NCBI GenBank assembly: GCA_964551995.1
Contig: CAZKFD010000013.1
Span: 186,001 to 250,000, forward strand
DNA: 64,000 bases
Source: DATKJS01 sp964551995
Lineage (GTDB): Bacteria; Acidobacteriota; Aminicenantia; Aminicenantales; Saccharicenantaceae
Direction: 5' to 3'
The notes under the pieces are model-generated. The model saw nothing but the letters and a program-made list of their open reading frames with translations, was not told where the DNA came from and searched no databases. A program made the translations under genes and the position numbers. This document shows positions 33,168 to 42,301 of the stretch, piece after piece; the first letter of the stretch is position 1, and each line of letters begins with the position of its first letter.

Positions 33168-33196
33168 ATTATAGCGGAGTGCCGCGAGCCTGACAA
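33168..33196 (-). promoter_or_regulatory. Sigma70-like promoter of the SH3/barrel gene
   Basis: On the minus strand TTGTCA (33191-33196) and a perfect TATAAT (33168-33173) are separated by 17 bp, 17 bp ahead of the ATG at 33150. AGGTGAGG supplies a modest ribosome binding site. Confidence 0.65.
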
Positions 33197-33281
33197 GCCG
33201 AAGGGCGGAGGCCTTCCTTCCGGCGGCTTCCCCGGCAGCGGCGAAGCCGTAACGGCGCAAGGTCCGCCCAGGTCTCGGCTT

Positions 33282-36200
33282 CTATTCGTACTCCGCCCAG
33301 TGCTTGGCCTTGAGGCTCCTCATCGGGTGCGTAGCCAGGGCTTGGGCGAAGAGGTCGGCGACCTGAAGGTTGGTCAGGATGGGGATGGAGAAATCGACGG
33401 CCATCCGCCTCAGCCGGTAGTCGGAGTCGAACTCCACCCGCTTGGCGGGGTTGGGGATGGAGATGACGAAGTCGATCCTGCCGCCGGCGATGTAGCGGCG
33501 GATGTTCGGCTCCCTTTTCTCGTGGACCTTGAAGAGCCGAGTCGTCGGGATTCCGTTCTCCCTGAGGAAGTTCGAGGTGTGCTCGGTAGCGAAGATCCGG
33601 AGTCCGAGAGCGTGCAGCTTCCGGGCGGACTCGAGGAAGCGGTGCTTGGAGGTCTCGCCTCCGATCGTCAGCAGGACGCTCTTGCGGGGGAAGGCGAACC
33701 CCGCCGAAAGGAGCGCCTTGAGGAAGGCCTCGTGAACGTCGTCCCCCAGGCAGGCCACCTCTCCGGTCGAGGCCATCTCGACGCCTAGGGCCGGGTCGGC
33801 GCCCTTCAGCCGGGAGAAGGAGAACTGCGGCGCCTTGACGCCCACGTAATTCAGGTCCAGCGTCGTCCTCCGGCTCCGGACAGGGCGGCCCATCATGGCC
33901 GCGACGGCCAGCTCGATGAAATTCGTCTTGGCCACTTTCGAGACGAAGGGGAAGGACCGGGAGGCCCGGAGGTTGCATTCGATGACCTTGATCTCGTTGT
34001 CCTTGGCGAGGAACTGGATGTTGAAGGGGCCGGTGATCCGCAGGGCGCGGGCGATCTCGCGCCCGATCTCACGGATCCGGCGGATCGATTCGATGTAAAG
34101 CTTCTGGGGCGGGAGGACCATGGTCGCGTCGCCCGAGTGGACGCCGGCGTTCTCGATGTGCTCGACGATGGCCGAGGCGATGACCTCGCCGCGGTCGGCC
34201 ACGGCGTCCATCTCGATCTCCTTGGCGTTCATGATGAACTTGGAGATCACGACCGGGTACTCGGGCGTCACGCGCGAGGCCTTCTGGAGGTAGCGGTCGA
34301 GGTAGCCCGCGTTGAAGACGATGCTCATGGCCGCGCCGCTGAGGACGTAGGAGGGGCGGATGAGGACCGGGTAGCCAATCGCGCGGGCGAAGGCCCGGGC
34401 CTCGCTCACGCTCCGGAGCTCGTTCCAGACCGGCTGGTCCACGCCGAGCTCGTCCAGGAGCCTCGAAAACTTGAAACGGTTCTCGGCCCGGTCGATGCTT
34501 TCCGGCGGCGTGCCGAGGACCCGCATCCCCGCCCGGTGGCATTTGAGGGCGATGTTGTTCGGGATCTGGCCGCCCATCGAGAGGAGGACGCCGAGCGGGC
34601 GCTCCTTCTCGTAAATGTCCAGGACCCGCTCGAAGCTCAGCTCGTCGAAGTAGAGCCGGTCGCAGATGTCGTAGTCCGTGGACACGGTTTCGGGATTGTA
34701 ATTGACCATGATCGTCGCGTAGCCCATTTTCCTGAGGGCCAGCGCGGCGTTGACGCAGCACCAGTCGAACTCGACGGACGACCCGATGCTGTAGGAGCCG
34801 GAGCCGAGGACGAGGACCTTCTGCGGCTCGCCGGAGCCGTTCGTGAAGGGCACGTCGTGCTCCCGCCCGTTGTACGTCACGTAAAGGTAGTTTGTCCGGG
34901 CCGGGTACTCGGCGGCCAGGGTGTCGATCTGCTTGACGGCCGGCGCGATCCCCGCCCGTTTCCGCGCCGCCCGGACGCTCATCTCGGTCGACTCCGTGAG
35001 GAGCGCGATCTGCTTGTCCGAAAAGCCCATCCGCTTGGCCTCGCCCAGGACGTCCGGCGTCAGGGAGGAGAGCCGCCGCGCCCGGATCCGGGACTCGCAC
35101 TCGACGATGTTCTTGATCTTTTCGAGGAACCAGACGTCGATCCGGGTCAGGTCGTGGATGCGCTGGATACCGACCCCTTTCTTCAGGGCCTCGGCGATGC
35201 CGAAGAGCCGTTCGTCGGTCGGATGGCGGAGCTCCTTCTCCAGGTTCTCGAAGGAGTAGTTCTCGTTGGCGACGAGGCCGTACATGCCGATCTGGAGCAT
35301 CCGGGCCGCCTTCTGGATGGCTTCCTCGAACGACCGGCCGACGGCCATGACCTCGCCGACGGACTTCATCTCCGAGCCGATCTTCTTCGAGACGCGGCCG
35401 AACTTCTTGAGGTCCCAGCGCGGGATCTTGACGACGAGATAGTCGAGGGCCGGCTCGAAGCACGCCGAGGTGACCTTGGTGATCGAGTTCGGGAGCTCGG
35501 GAAGCCGGTGTCCCAGGGCGAGCTTGGCGGCAACGAAGGCCAGGGGGTAGCCGGTGGCCTTGCTGGCCAGGGCCGAGCTCCGCGACAGCCGGGCGTTGAC
35601 CTCGATGATCCGGTAGTCGCCGTCGCGGGGGTTGAGGGCGAACTGGATGTTGCACTCTCCGACGACGCCCAGGTGGCGGACGGCCCGGATGGAGATCTGG
35701 CGGAGGCGGTGGTACTCCTCGTTGGTGAGCGTCTGGGACGGGGCGATGACAATGCTCTCGCCCGTATGGATTCCCATCGGGTCGAAATTCTCCATGTTAC
35801 AGACGGTGATGCAGTTGTCCGCGCGGTCGCGGACGACCTCATACTCAATCTCCTTCCAGCCCTGGAGATACTCCTCGATGAGGACCTGGGGGGCCGAGGC
35901 GAAGGCCTTCCTCAGGGCCTCCCCGAGCCCGGACGGGTCCGTGGACATGCCGCTGCCCTTCCCGCCGAGGGCGTAGGCGGCGCGGGCCATGACGGGATAG
36001 CCGATCGTTTCCGCCGCCTGCAGGCCTTCCTCGACCGACCGGACGGCGATGCCCCGGGGCGTCTTCAGCCCGATCTCGGCCAGAGCCCGGTTGAAGAGTT
36101 TGCGGTCTTCGGTCTTTTCGATAGCCTCCATCGGCGTTCCCAGGACGGGGACGCGGCACCTCCGGAGGGCGCCCTTCTTCCAGAGCGCCACGCCGCAGTT

Positions 36201-36479
36201 GAGGGCCGTCTGGCCGCCGAAAGACAGGAGGATGCCCTCCGGCTTCTCCCGGGCCATCACCTGTTCCGCGAAATGTGGGGTGACGGGAAGGAAATAGACG
36301 CGATCCGCAAGTTCCTCGGACGTCTGGATGGTGGCGATGTTGGGATTGATGAGGACGACCTCGACCCCCTCCTCTTTGAGGGCCTTGATGGCCTGGCTCC
36401 CGGAGTAGTCGAACTCGCCGGCCTCGCCGATCTTCAGGGCCCCGCTGCCCAGGATGAGGACCCTCCGGGGCTTTGTCAT
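33282..36479 (-). CDS. carB: Carbamoyl-phosphate synthase large subunit
   Basis: Makes carbamoyl phosphate from bicarbonate, ammonia (channelled from CarA) and two ATP. The 1065-residue protein is full length, with two homologous ATP-grasp halves: the first opens RVLILGSGALKIGEAGEFDY with ENFDPMGIHTGES, the second opens KVLVLGSGSYSIGSSVEFDW with EIEMDAVADRGE and EHIENAGVHSGDA. A C-terminal MGS-like allosteric domain begins about residue 930. The ATG at 36479 overlaps the carA stop as ATGA; a longer upstream frame is a shadow of carA. Confidence 0.97.
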   Translation of the reverse strand: MTKPRRVLILGSGALKIGEAGEFDYSGSQAIKALKEEGVEVVLINPNIATIQTSEELADRVYFLPVTPHFAEQVMAREKPEGILLSFGGQTALNCGVALWKKGALRRCRVPVLGTPMEAIEKTEDRKLFNRALAEIGLKTPRGIAVRSVEEGLQAAETIGYPVMARAAYALGGKGSGMSTDPSGLGEALRKAFASAPQVLIEEYLQGWKEIEYEVVRDRADNCITVCNMENFDPMGIHTGESIVIAPSQTLTNEEYHRLRQISIRAVRHLGVVGECNIQFALNPRDGDYRIIEVNARLSRSSALASKATGYPLAFVAAKLALGHRLPELPNSITKVTSACFEPALDYLVVKIPRWDLKKFGRVSKKIGSEMKSVGEVMAVGRSFEEAIQKAARMLQIGMYGLVANENYSFENLEKELRHPTDERLFGIAEALKKGVGIQRIHDLTRIDVWFLEKIKNIVECESRIRARRLSSLTPDVLGEAKRMGFSDKQIALLTESTEMSVRAARKRAGIAPAVKQIDTLAAEYPARTNYLYVTYNGREHDVPFTNGSGEPQKVLVLGSGSYSIGSSVEFDWCCVNAALALRKMGYATIMVNYNPETVSTDYDICDRLYFDELSFERVLDIYEKERPLGVLLSMGGQIPNNIALKCHRAGMRVLGTPPESIDRAENRFKFSRLLDELGVDQPVWNELRSVSEARAFARAIGYPVLIRPSYVLSGAAMSIVFNAGYLDRYLQKASRVTPEYPVVISKFIMNAKEIEMDAVADRGEVIASAIVEHIENAGVHSGDATMVLPPQKLYIESIRRIREIGREIARALRITGPFNIQFLAKDNEIKVIECNLRASRSFPFVSKVAKTNFIELAVAAMMGRPVRSRRTTLDLNYVGVKAPQFSFSRLKGADPALGVEMASTGEVACLGDDVHEAFLKALLSAGFAFPRKSVLLTIGGETSKHRFLESARKLHALGLRIFATEHTSNFLRENGIPTTRLFKVHEKREPNIRRYIAGGRIDFVISIPNPAKRVEFDSDYRLRRMAVDFSIPILTNLQVADLFAQALATHPMRSLKAKHWAEYE

Positions 36480-37555
36480 CCGGCGGCCTCCAGGAAGCGG
36501 TCGAAAAGAAATTCCGTGTCCGTGGGACCCGGACAGGCTTCGGGATGGAACTGGACGCTCCAGAAGGGCCGGCGGCAGTGGCGGATGCCCTCGTTTGTCC
36601 CGTCGTTGGCGTTCGTGAACCATGGAGCCCAGTCCCGCGGCAGGCTCTTCTGGTCGACGGCGTAGCCGTGGTTTTGGCTCGTGATGTAGCAACGCTCGGT
36701 GCCCTCCTCGAGGCAGGGCTGGTTCTGGCTGCGGTGGCCGAATTTGAGCTTGTAGGTCTCCGCTCCGGCGGCGAGGGCGAGGATCTGGTTCCCGAGGCAG
36801 ATGCCGAAGATCGGGACGTTCTCCCGCATGAGCCGGCGGACGGCCGCGATCGTCGCCGCCGCGCGGCGGGGATCGCCGGGACCGTTGGAGACGACGACCC
36901 CGCGCGGCGCGAAGGACAGGATGCAGGCCGCCTCCGTGGCCGCCGGCACGCGGATGACCGAAACGTCGCGGCGGGAGAGCGAGCGGATGATCCCCTGCTT
37001 GACGCCGCAGTCGATGACGACCACGGACCTGCGGGCGCCGGGGTTCGTGATCCGGATCTCGGGCGTCGTCACCTCGGCCACGAGGTCCCGGGCGTTCGGA
37101 TCCGGCAGCCCGAGGGCCTGGGCGCGGATCCCGCGGGGATTCAAGGGGCCGTCGGAGACGGCCAGGACGCCCGGCATGACGCCGTGGGCGCGGAGCTTCT
37201 TGGTCAGGGCCCGGGTGTCGACGCCCGCGATGCCCGGGATGGCGTGCTCGCGGAGCCATTCGTCCAGGGTTTTCTTGGAGGTCACGTGGGACGGCTTCTC
37301 GCAAAGCTCCGAGACGATGTAGCCGGCGATCCACGGTTTCTCCGATTCGGAGCTCGCCGGATCGATGCCGTAGTTGCCGATGAGGGGGTAGGTCTGGCAG
37401 AGGATCTGGCTGTGGTAGGACGGGTCGCTGATGCTCTCCGGGTAGCCGACGATCCCGGTATTGAAAACGACTTCCCCCCCGGCTCTGGCGCTCGCGCCGA
37501 AACCTACGCCCTCGTAGACGCTTCCGTCCGCAAGGGCCAGAACGGCTTTCCGGAT
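36476..37555 (-). CDS. carA: Carbamoyl-phosphate synthase small subunit, no canonical start codon
   Basis: The glutaminase subunit supplying ammonia to CarB. The class I amidotransferase domain has the nucleophile Cys in IFGICLGNQ and the catalytic dyad in SVQFHPEA. The N-terminal CarA domain (KAVLALADGSVYEG and EVVFNTGIVGYPE) is intact in frame, but between the stop TAG near 37585 and GTG 37285 there is no ATG, GTG or TTG. I begin the feature at ATC 37555, eight bases after GGAGG, giving 359 residues. An ATG at 37575 lies in another frame, joined by a CCCC tract at 37556-37559, so an indel is a strong alternative. Confidence 0.9.
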   Translation of the reverse strand: MRKAVLALADGSVYEGVGFGASARAGGEVVFNTGIVGYPESISDPSYHSQILCQTYPLIGNYGIDPASSESEKPWIAGYIVSELCEKPSHVTSKKTLDEWLREHAIPGIAGVDTRALTKKLRAHGVMPGVLAVSDGPLNPRGIRAQALGLPDPNARDLVAEVTTPEIRITNPGARRSVVVIDCGVKQGIIRSLSRRDVSVIRVPAATEAACILSFAPRGVVVSNGPGDPRRAAATIAAVRRLMRENVPIFGICLGNQILALAAGAETYKLKFGHRSQNQPCLEEGTERCYITSQNHGYAVDQKSLPRDWAPWFTNANDGTNEGIRHCRRPFWSVQFHPEACPGPTDTEFLFDRFLEAAG

Positions 37556-37584
37556 GGGGCCTGCCTCCGTTTCATTTTCGCGCT

Positions 37585-37613
37585 AGTATAGCACAACACT
37601 GGCCCAGGCTCAA
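37585..37613 (-). promoter_or_regulatory. Promoter of carAB
   Basis: On the minus strand TTGAGC (37608-37613) and TATACT (37585-37590) are separated by 17 bp. The -10 is nine bases from the out-of-frame ATG at 37575 and about 30 from the GGAGG/ATC site. Confidence 0.55.
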
Positions 37614-37645
37614 GACGCGGGACTCCGGGCGCCCGCGGACCCGCC

Positions 37646-37674
37646 TTGCCAAGCCCGGACAGAAGGGCTATATA
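37646..37674 (+). promoter_or_regulatory. Promoter of the DUF1573 gene
   Basis: TTGCCA (37646-37651) and TATATA (37669-37674) are separated by 17 bp, diverging from the carA promoter about 32 bp away. A leader of some 28 nt ends in GGAGG before ATG 37709. Confidence 0.55.
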
Positions 37675-37708
37675 TATGAGGATGAGATCTCGATCGTTGG
37701 AGGCGCCC

Positions 37709-38497
37709 ATGAGAAAACGATTCCGAGGCCGGCTGACCGTTGTCTTGGCGTGCGCTGCAGGCCTTCTCTTCGGGGCGCGGCTGTCCGGGGAGGCGGCGTC
37801 GGCACGGGCCGTGTTCAAGGAGACGTCCTTCGATTTCGGCAAGGTCAAGCAGGGCGAGATCCTGACGCATGAGTTTGTTTTTCGGAACGCCGGGGACAAG
37901 ACGCTCGTCGTCGAGCGGGTCGAGACATCGTGCGGCTGTACGGCGGCGTTGGCCTCGGCGGACCAGATCGCCCCCGGCCAGACGGGCCGGATTAAGGTCA
38001 GCATGGATACGCACGGTTACACGGGCCTCATGCGGCGGTTCGTGTATGTTCTCTCCAACGATTCCGAGAACGGGCGCCGGGAGCTGAGCGTCTCGGCCGA
38101 TATCGAAGTGGCGCCCATGCCCAGGATCGACATCAACAAATACAACATCGACCTGGGCTTGAGTCTGGAAGGGGAAGCCCCGTCCACCGCCATTGTGATC
38201 AGGAACACCGGCCAGCGCGAGCTGTCGGTCGAGATGTCCCACCAGGAGATCCAGTTCTTCTCCCACGGCCGGACCCTTTCGTTTCCGGTCCTGGTCCCCG
38301 TCGGGAAGTCCATAGAGGTCGAATTCCGATTCCTGCCGCAGAACAGGACCGGTGTCCTGAGGGATTACGTCATCATCCGGTCCAACGACCCGATCCGTTC
38401 GGCCCTCTCGGTTTATGTCAGCCGCTATGTCGTCACGAAAGAAGATCTCAAGGAGCTGTTCAGGAAATACCGCTCGATCCTCGACGAGCGGAATTAG
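37709..38497 (+). CDS. Secreted DUF1573-domain protein
   Basis: A 262-residue protein with a basic N terminus and signal peptide (LTVVLACAAGLLFGARLSG), then tandem Ig-like DUF1573/ASPM-SPD-2-Hydin-type domains. The first contains the family signature FDFGKVKQGE followed by TSCGCTAA with its vicinal cysteines; the second (about 145-245) ends in VIIRSNDPIRSA. The family is common in Bacteroidetes and Acidobacteria envelopes but has no established activity. GGAGG favours ATG 37709 over the in-frame ATG at 37676. Confidence 0.85.
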   Translation: MRKRFRGRLTVVLACAAGLLFGARLSGEAASARAVFKETSFDFGKVKQGEILTHEFVFRNAGDKTLVVERVETSCGCTAALASADQIAPGQTGRIKVSMDTHGYTGLMRRFVYVLSNDSENGRRELSVSADIEVAPMPRIDINKYNIDLGLSLEGEAPSTAIVIRNTGQRELSVEMSHQEIQFFSHGRTLSFPVLVPVGKSIEVEFRFLPQNRTGVLRDYVIIRSNDPIRSALSVYVSRYVVTKEDLKELFRKYRSILDERN

Positions 38498-38521
38498 GAT
38501 CGGAGCCGAGGCCCGGGGGCC

Positions 38522-38767
38522 ATGACGGCGCTTCTCACGGTCAGGGTCCGAGCCCGGGCCAAGAATCCCGGGGTTCAGGAGACGGGCCCGGGGACTTTCA
38601 GGGTTCGGGTGTGGGCGTCCCCGGAGAAGGGCCGGGCGAACCGGGAGGTCGTCGAGCGGCTGGCGGAATTCCTGGGCATTCCCCGCAGGCGCCTCAAAAT
38701 CGTCCACGGTGAAACCTCGCGGGAGAAGCAGATCATGGTCACGGGACCGGTCCGCGGGGGTCCCTAG
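38522..38767 (+). CDS. DUF167/YggU family protein
   Basis: An 81-residue cytoplasmic protein. The motif RVRVWASPEKGRANREVVERLA, with the invariant G-K-A-N core shown here as GRAN, and the ending VHGETSREKQIMV identify the YggU family (alpha/beta fold, unknown function). It follows the DUF1573 gene by 24 bp and is probably co-transcribed. Confidence 0.88.
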   Translation: MTALLTVRVRARAKNPGVQETGPGTFRVRVWASPEKGRANREVVERLAEFLGIPRRRLKIVHGETSREKQIMVTGPVRGGP

Positions 38768-38884
38768 GCTTTCGGGCGCCGAGGACGACTCCCCTCTGCC
38801 CGCCCGTTTCACGGCCCGGCGCCTTCGGGATCCTGATGCGACAATCGCCGGTGTCCGCGCGTCTGTTCCTCACGGAGGGGCGGC

Positions 38885-39988
38885 GTGGACGAGCGGACGC
38901 TTCATTGGCTGGCTCTGCACCTCGTTTTCTATTCGCGGCCGGAGGCGGGCCGGAGGCTTCTCGCGCGCTGCCCGTCGGTCGCCGAGATCTTTCGGGCGCG
39001 GCCGGCCGACCTTGGAGGCCTGGGCTTAACCGGCGAGGCCGTCGGGGCCCTGACGAGCGGCTTGGCCCTCCGGAACGCCGAGCGGGAACTGGAAAAAATC
39101 CGCGGGATGGCGTATAGTGTCTTGACCTTCGAGGACCCCGGTTATCCGAGGCATCTGCGAGAGATATTCGACCCGCCGCTCGTTCTCTACTGCCGGGGGC
39201 GGGCCGAGATTCCTGATGATCTTGCAGTGGCCGTCGTAGGATCGAGACGGCCCACGCCCTATGGGCGGGCCTTGGCCGAGAAGCTGGCCGCCGACATGGC
39301 CTCGCGCGGCTGCGTCATCGTCAGCGGCTTGGCCGTCGGCATCGATGCTTGCGCGCACTGGGGGGGCCTCAGGCAAGGGAGGACGATTGCCGTGCTTGGC
39401 TCCGGACTGGACGTTATTTATCCGAGGGTGAACTCCGGCCTGGCGGGTCGGATCGCCGAGCGGGGGGCCGTTCTCACGGAGTTCCCCCTGGGGACCGGGC
39501 CCCTGCAGAGGAATTTCCCGGTGCGCAACCGGATCATCAGCGGCCTCGCCCTGGGCCTGGTCGTCGTCGAGGCCGCAGCACGCAGCGGCTCCCTGATCTC
39601 GGCCAAGTTCGCCCTCGACCAGGGCCGAGGCGTCATGGCCGTCCCGGGAAACGTCACCTCGGAGCTGAGCCGCGGGACCAACGCTCTGATCAAGGCGGGG
39701 GCCAGGCTGGTCGAAACCTGGGAAGACGTAGCCGACGAGCTCTCCTCCCCCTGGCGTGAGAAACTCCTTGCGCAACGGGAAGAGAAGGACGACAATAGTC
39801 GGGATTCTCTGACCGGGGCCGAGGCGCTGCTGATGAAGGAACTCCCGACGGACCGCGCCGTGCATATCGACGAACTCGCGGAGCGGACGGATTTTCCCGT
39901 CTCGGAGCTGTTGGCGCTCCTTCTCGGACTCGAGCTCCGGGGGCTGACCGTCCAGCATCCGGGAAAATTGTTTCAGAGGAGAATTTAG
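38885..39988 (+). CDS. dprA: DNA processing protein DprA
   Basis: Loads RecA on incoming single-stranded DNA during transformation. The 367-residue protein has an N-terminal helical SAM-like region, the Rossmann-like DprA core (VAVVGSRRPTPYGRAL, VSGLAVGIDACAHWG, AVLGSGLDVIYP, ARSGSLISAKFAL) and a C-terminal winged helix (about 305-365). The start is GTG 38885. It is immediately followed by topA, a common pairing. With ComEA-like and XerC/D genes nearby it hints at, but does not prove, natural competence. Confidence 0.95.
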   Translation: MDERTLHWLALHLVFYSRPEAGRRLLARCPSVAEIFRARPADLGGLGLTGEAVGALTSGLALRNAERELEKIRGMAYSVLTFEDPGYPRHLREIFDPPLVLYCRGRAEIPDDLAVAVVGSRRPTPYGRALAEKLAADMASRGCVIVSGLAVGIDACAHWGGLRQGRTIAVLGSGLDVIYPRVNSGLAGRIAERGAVLTEFPLGTGPLQRNFPVRNRIISGLALGLVVVEAAARSGSLISAKFALDQGRGVMAVPGNVTSELSRGTNALIKAGARLVETWEDVADELSSPWREKLLAQREEKDDNSRDSLTGAEALLMKELPTDRAVHIDELAERTDFPVSELLALLLGLELRGLTVQHPGKLFQRRI

Positions 39989-42301
39989 GTGGGCAAGTCG
40001 CTCGTCATCGTCGAGTCGCCGGCCAAGGCGAAGACCGTCAACCACTATCTCGGCGGGGATTATCTCGTCAAAGCGTCCATGGGCCACGTCTGCGACCTGC
40101 CGAAAAAAAAGCTCGGCGTCGACGTCCAGGCGGACTTCCAGCCGACTTACCAGATCATCCCTGAAAAGAAGAAGGTCGTCCTCGAGCTCAAGCGGGCGGC
40201 GAAGTCGAGCGACCGGGTGATCCTCGCGGCGGACCCGGACAGGGAGGGAGAAGCCATCTCCTGGCACATCAGCCAGCTCATCAAGGACGACAACCCGCGC
40301 ATCTCGCGGGCCATCTTCCACGAGATCACGAAGGAGGGGATCGAGGAAGCTTTCAGGACGCTGGGAGAAATCGACACGCGCAAGCTCGAAGCGCAGCAGA
40401 CGCGCCGCATCCTGGACCGGCTGGTCGGCTATCTCATCAGCCCGCTTCTGTGGAAGAAGATCGGCAAAGGGCTGAGCGCCGGCCGCGTCCAGTCCGTGAC
40501 CTTGAGGCTCATCTGTGAGCGGGAGAAGGAAATCCGGGCGTTCGTCCCCGAAGAGTACTGGACCATCACGGCGCAGCTCGAAGCGGAAGTGCCGCCGGCT
40601 TTCAAGGCCTCGCTCGTGAAGATCGACGGCAAGAAGGCCAAGGTCAAGACCGCGGAGCAGGCCCAGGCGGTCGTCCAGGCCTGCGAGAGGGCGCCCTTCG
40701 TCCTCGATGGCATCAGGGTCCAGGAGAAAAAGCGCCATCCCGGCCCCCCGTATATCACGAGCACCCTCCAGCAGGACGCCTTCCGGATCCTGCGTTTCCC
40801 CGTCAAGAAGACGATGTTCATCGCCCAGAAGCTCTACGAGGGGCTGGAGATCGGCGAGCTCGGCCAGACCGGGCTGATCACCTACATGCGAACGGATTCG
40901 GTCCGCATCTCGGAGGGGGCCCAGGCCGCGGCCAGGAAATATATCGAGCAGACCTTCTCGCCCGCCTATGTCCCGGCCAAGCCCAACTTCTTCAAGAATG
41001 CCAAAAAAGCCCAGGACGCCCACGAAGCCATCCGGCCCGCGCACTTCGACTTTCCGCCGGACAAGGTCAAGTCCTTTCTCAAGAAGGAGGAATACGACCT
41101 CTACCGGATGATCTGGAACAGGTTTGTCGCCTCACAGATGGCCTCGGCCGTCATCGAGGAGACGGAGTTCGACATCGCCGTCCGGCCCGGCGAGGCGAAG
41201 ACGGCCGTCACGTCGGACAAGGCCCCCGCCTACGGCTTCAAGGCCAAGGGCGAGGTCGTCAAGTTCGACGGCTTCCTGGCGGCCTACCCGAACGGCAACG
41301 GCGAGAAGGAGCTTCTGCCCAAGGCCCGCGAGGGCGAGGTCCTCAAGCTCCTGGGCCTCGAGCCCAAGCAGAAGTTCACCGAGCCGCCGGCGCGCTACAC
41401 GGAGGGGACACTCGTCAAGGAGCTCGAATCCCGGGGCATCGGCCGGCCGAGCACCTATGCCCCGATCATCTCCACCCTTCAGGACAGGACCTATGTCGTC
41501 AAGGACAAGGGCAAGTTCATCCCCACGGACCTCGGGATGTACGTGACGGATTTTCTCGTCAAGTACTTCGCGGAGCTCATGGAGTACGCCTTCACGGCCC
41601 ATATGGAGGAGGAGCTCGACGAGATCAGCGACGGGGAGCAGAAGGGGGTTGACAGCCTCCGCGAATACTACAGCCTCCTCGACAAATACATGAAGGCGGG
41701 GCAGGAGTCGGAGGGCGTCAAACGGACGGGGATTCCGCTCGACGAGAAGTGCCCCAAGTGCGGGTCCCCCCTCGTCATCAAGGACGGCCGCTTCGGCCGC
41801 TTCAAGGCCTGTTCCGGCTATCCAAAGTGCAAATTCCGGGAGAGTCTGGTCAAGAAGGAGTCCAAGCCGCTCGACGAGAAATGTCCCAAGTGCGGGTCCC
41901 TCCTCGTCCAGAAGTTCGGGAAGTTCGGGCCCTTCGTTGCCTGCTCCAGCTATCCCAAGTGCAAGTACATCAAGAAGGAGACCGCCGAGACCGGCATCGA
42001 CTGCCCGCTCCGCTGCGGCGGGAAGATCCTGCGGCGCAAGACGCGCCGCGGGAAGATCTTTTACGGCTGCAGCAACTACCCCAAGTGCACCTTCGCCACA
42101 TGGGACGAGCCGGTGAACAGGCCGTGCCCCTCCTGCGGGCAGAAATTCCTCCTCAGGAAGAACCTCCTGCGGGGCGAGCCCTATCTCCACTGCTGGAACG
42201 AAAAGTGCTCCTTCAAGGAGACCGTGCCCCGGGAAAAGGTCTGGGATGCGGCCAAGAAGGGCGAAGACAACCCCGGAGCCGATGAACAAGGAACTGTCTG
42301 A
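39989..42301 (+). CDS. topA: DNA topoisomerase I
   Basis: A type IA topoisomerase that relaxes negative supercoils. Its 770 residues contain the TOPRIM domain (LVIVESPAKAKT, AADPDREGEAISWH), the catalytic Tyr region (GLITYMRTDS, about residue 300) and four C-terminal four-cysteine zinc ribbons, three with CPKCG-type starts and the last CPSCGQKFLLRKN. The start is GTG 39989, with no gap after the dprA stop; the GAGGAG in the dprA tail serves as its ribosome binding site. It overlaps xerC/D by 20 nt. Confidence 0.97.
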   Translation: MGKSLVIVESPAKAKTVNHYLGGDYLVKASMGHVCDLPKKKLGVDVQADFQPTYQIIPEKKKVVLELKRAAKSSDRVILAADPDREGEAISWHISQLIKDDNPRISRAIFHEITKEGIEEAFRTLGEIDTRKLEAQQTRRILDRLVGYLISPLLWKKIGKGLSAGRVQSVTLRLICEREKEIRAFVPEEYWTITAQLEAEVPPAFKASLVKIDGKKAKVKTAEQAQAVVQACERAPFVLDGIRVQEKKRHPGPPYITSTLQQDAFRILRFPVKKTMFIAQKLYEGLEIGELGQTGLITYMRTDSVRISEGAQAAARKYIEQTFSPAYVPAKPNFFKNAKKAQDAHEAIRPAHFDFPPDKVKSFLKKEEYDLYRMIWNRFVASQMASAVIEETEFDIAVRPGEAKTAVTSDKAPAYGFKAKGEVVKFDGFLAAYPNGNGEKELLPKAREGEVLKLLGLEPKQKFTEPPARYTEGTLVKELESRGIGRPSTYAPIISTLQDRTYVVKDKGKFIPTDLGMYVTDFLVKYFAELMEYAFTAHMEEELDEISDGEQKGVDSLREYYSLLDKYMKAGQESEGVKRTGIPLDEKCPKCGSPLVIKDGRFGRFKACSGYPKCKFRESLVKKESKPLDEKCPKCGSLLVQKFGKFGPFVACSSYPKCKYIKKETAETGIDCPLRCGGKILRRKTRRGKIFYGCSNYPKCTFATWDEPVNRPCPSCGQKFLLRKNLLRGEPYLHCWNEKCSFKETVPREKVWDAAKKGEDNPGADEQGTV

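Noticed and set aside
36476..37285. carA as a truncated gene starting at GTG 37285
   Set aside because: The conserved CarA N-terminal domain lies in frame upstream of that GTG, so only the start codon is missing.
33282..37334. carB with a 285-residue N-terminal extension
   Set aside because: The extension is carA read in the wrong frame; ATG 36479 overlaps the carA stop and begins at the normal CarB N terminus.
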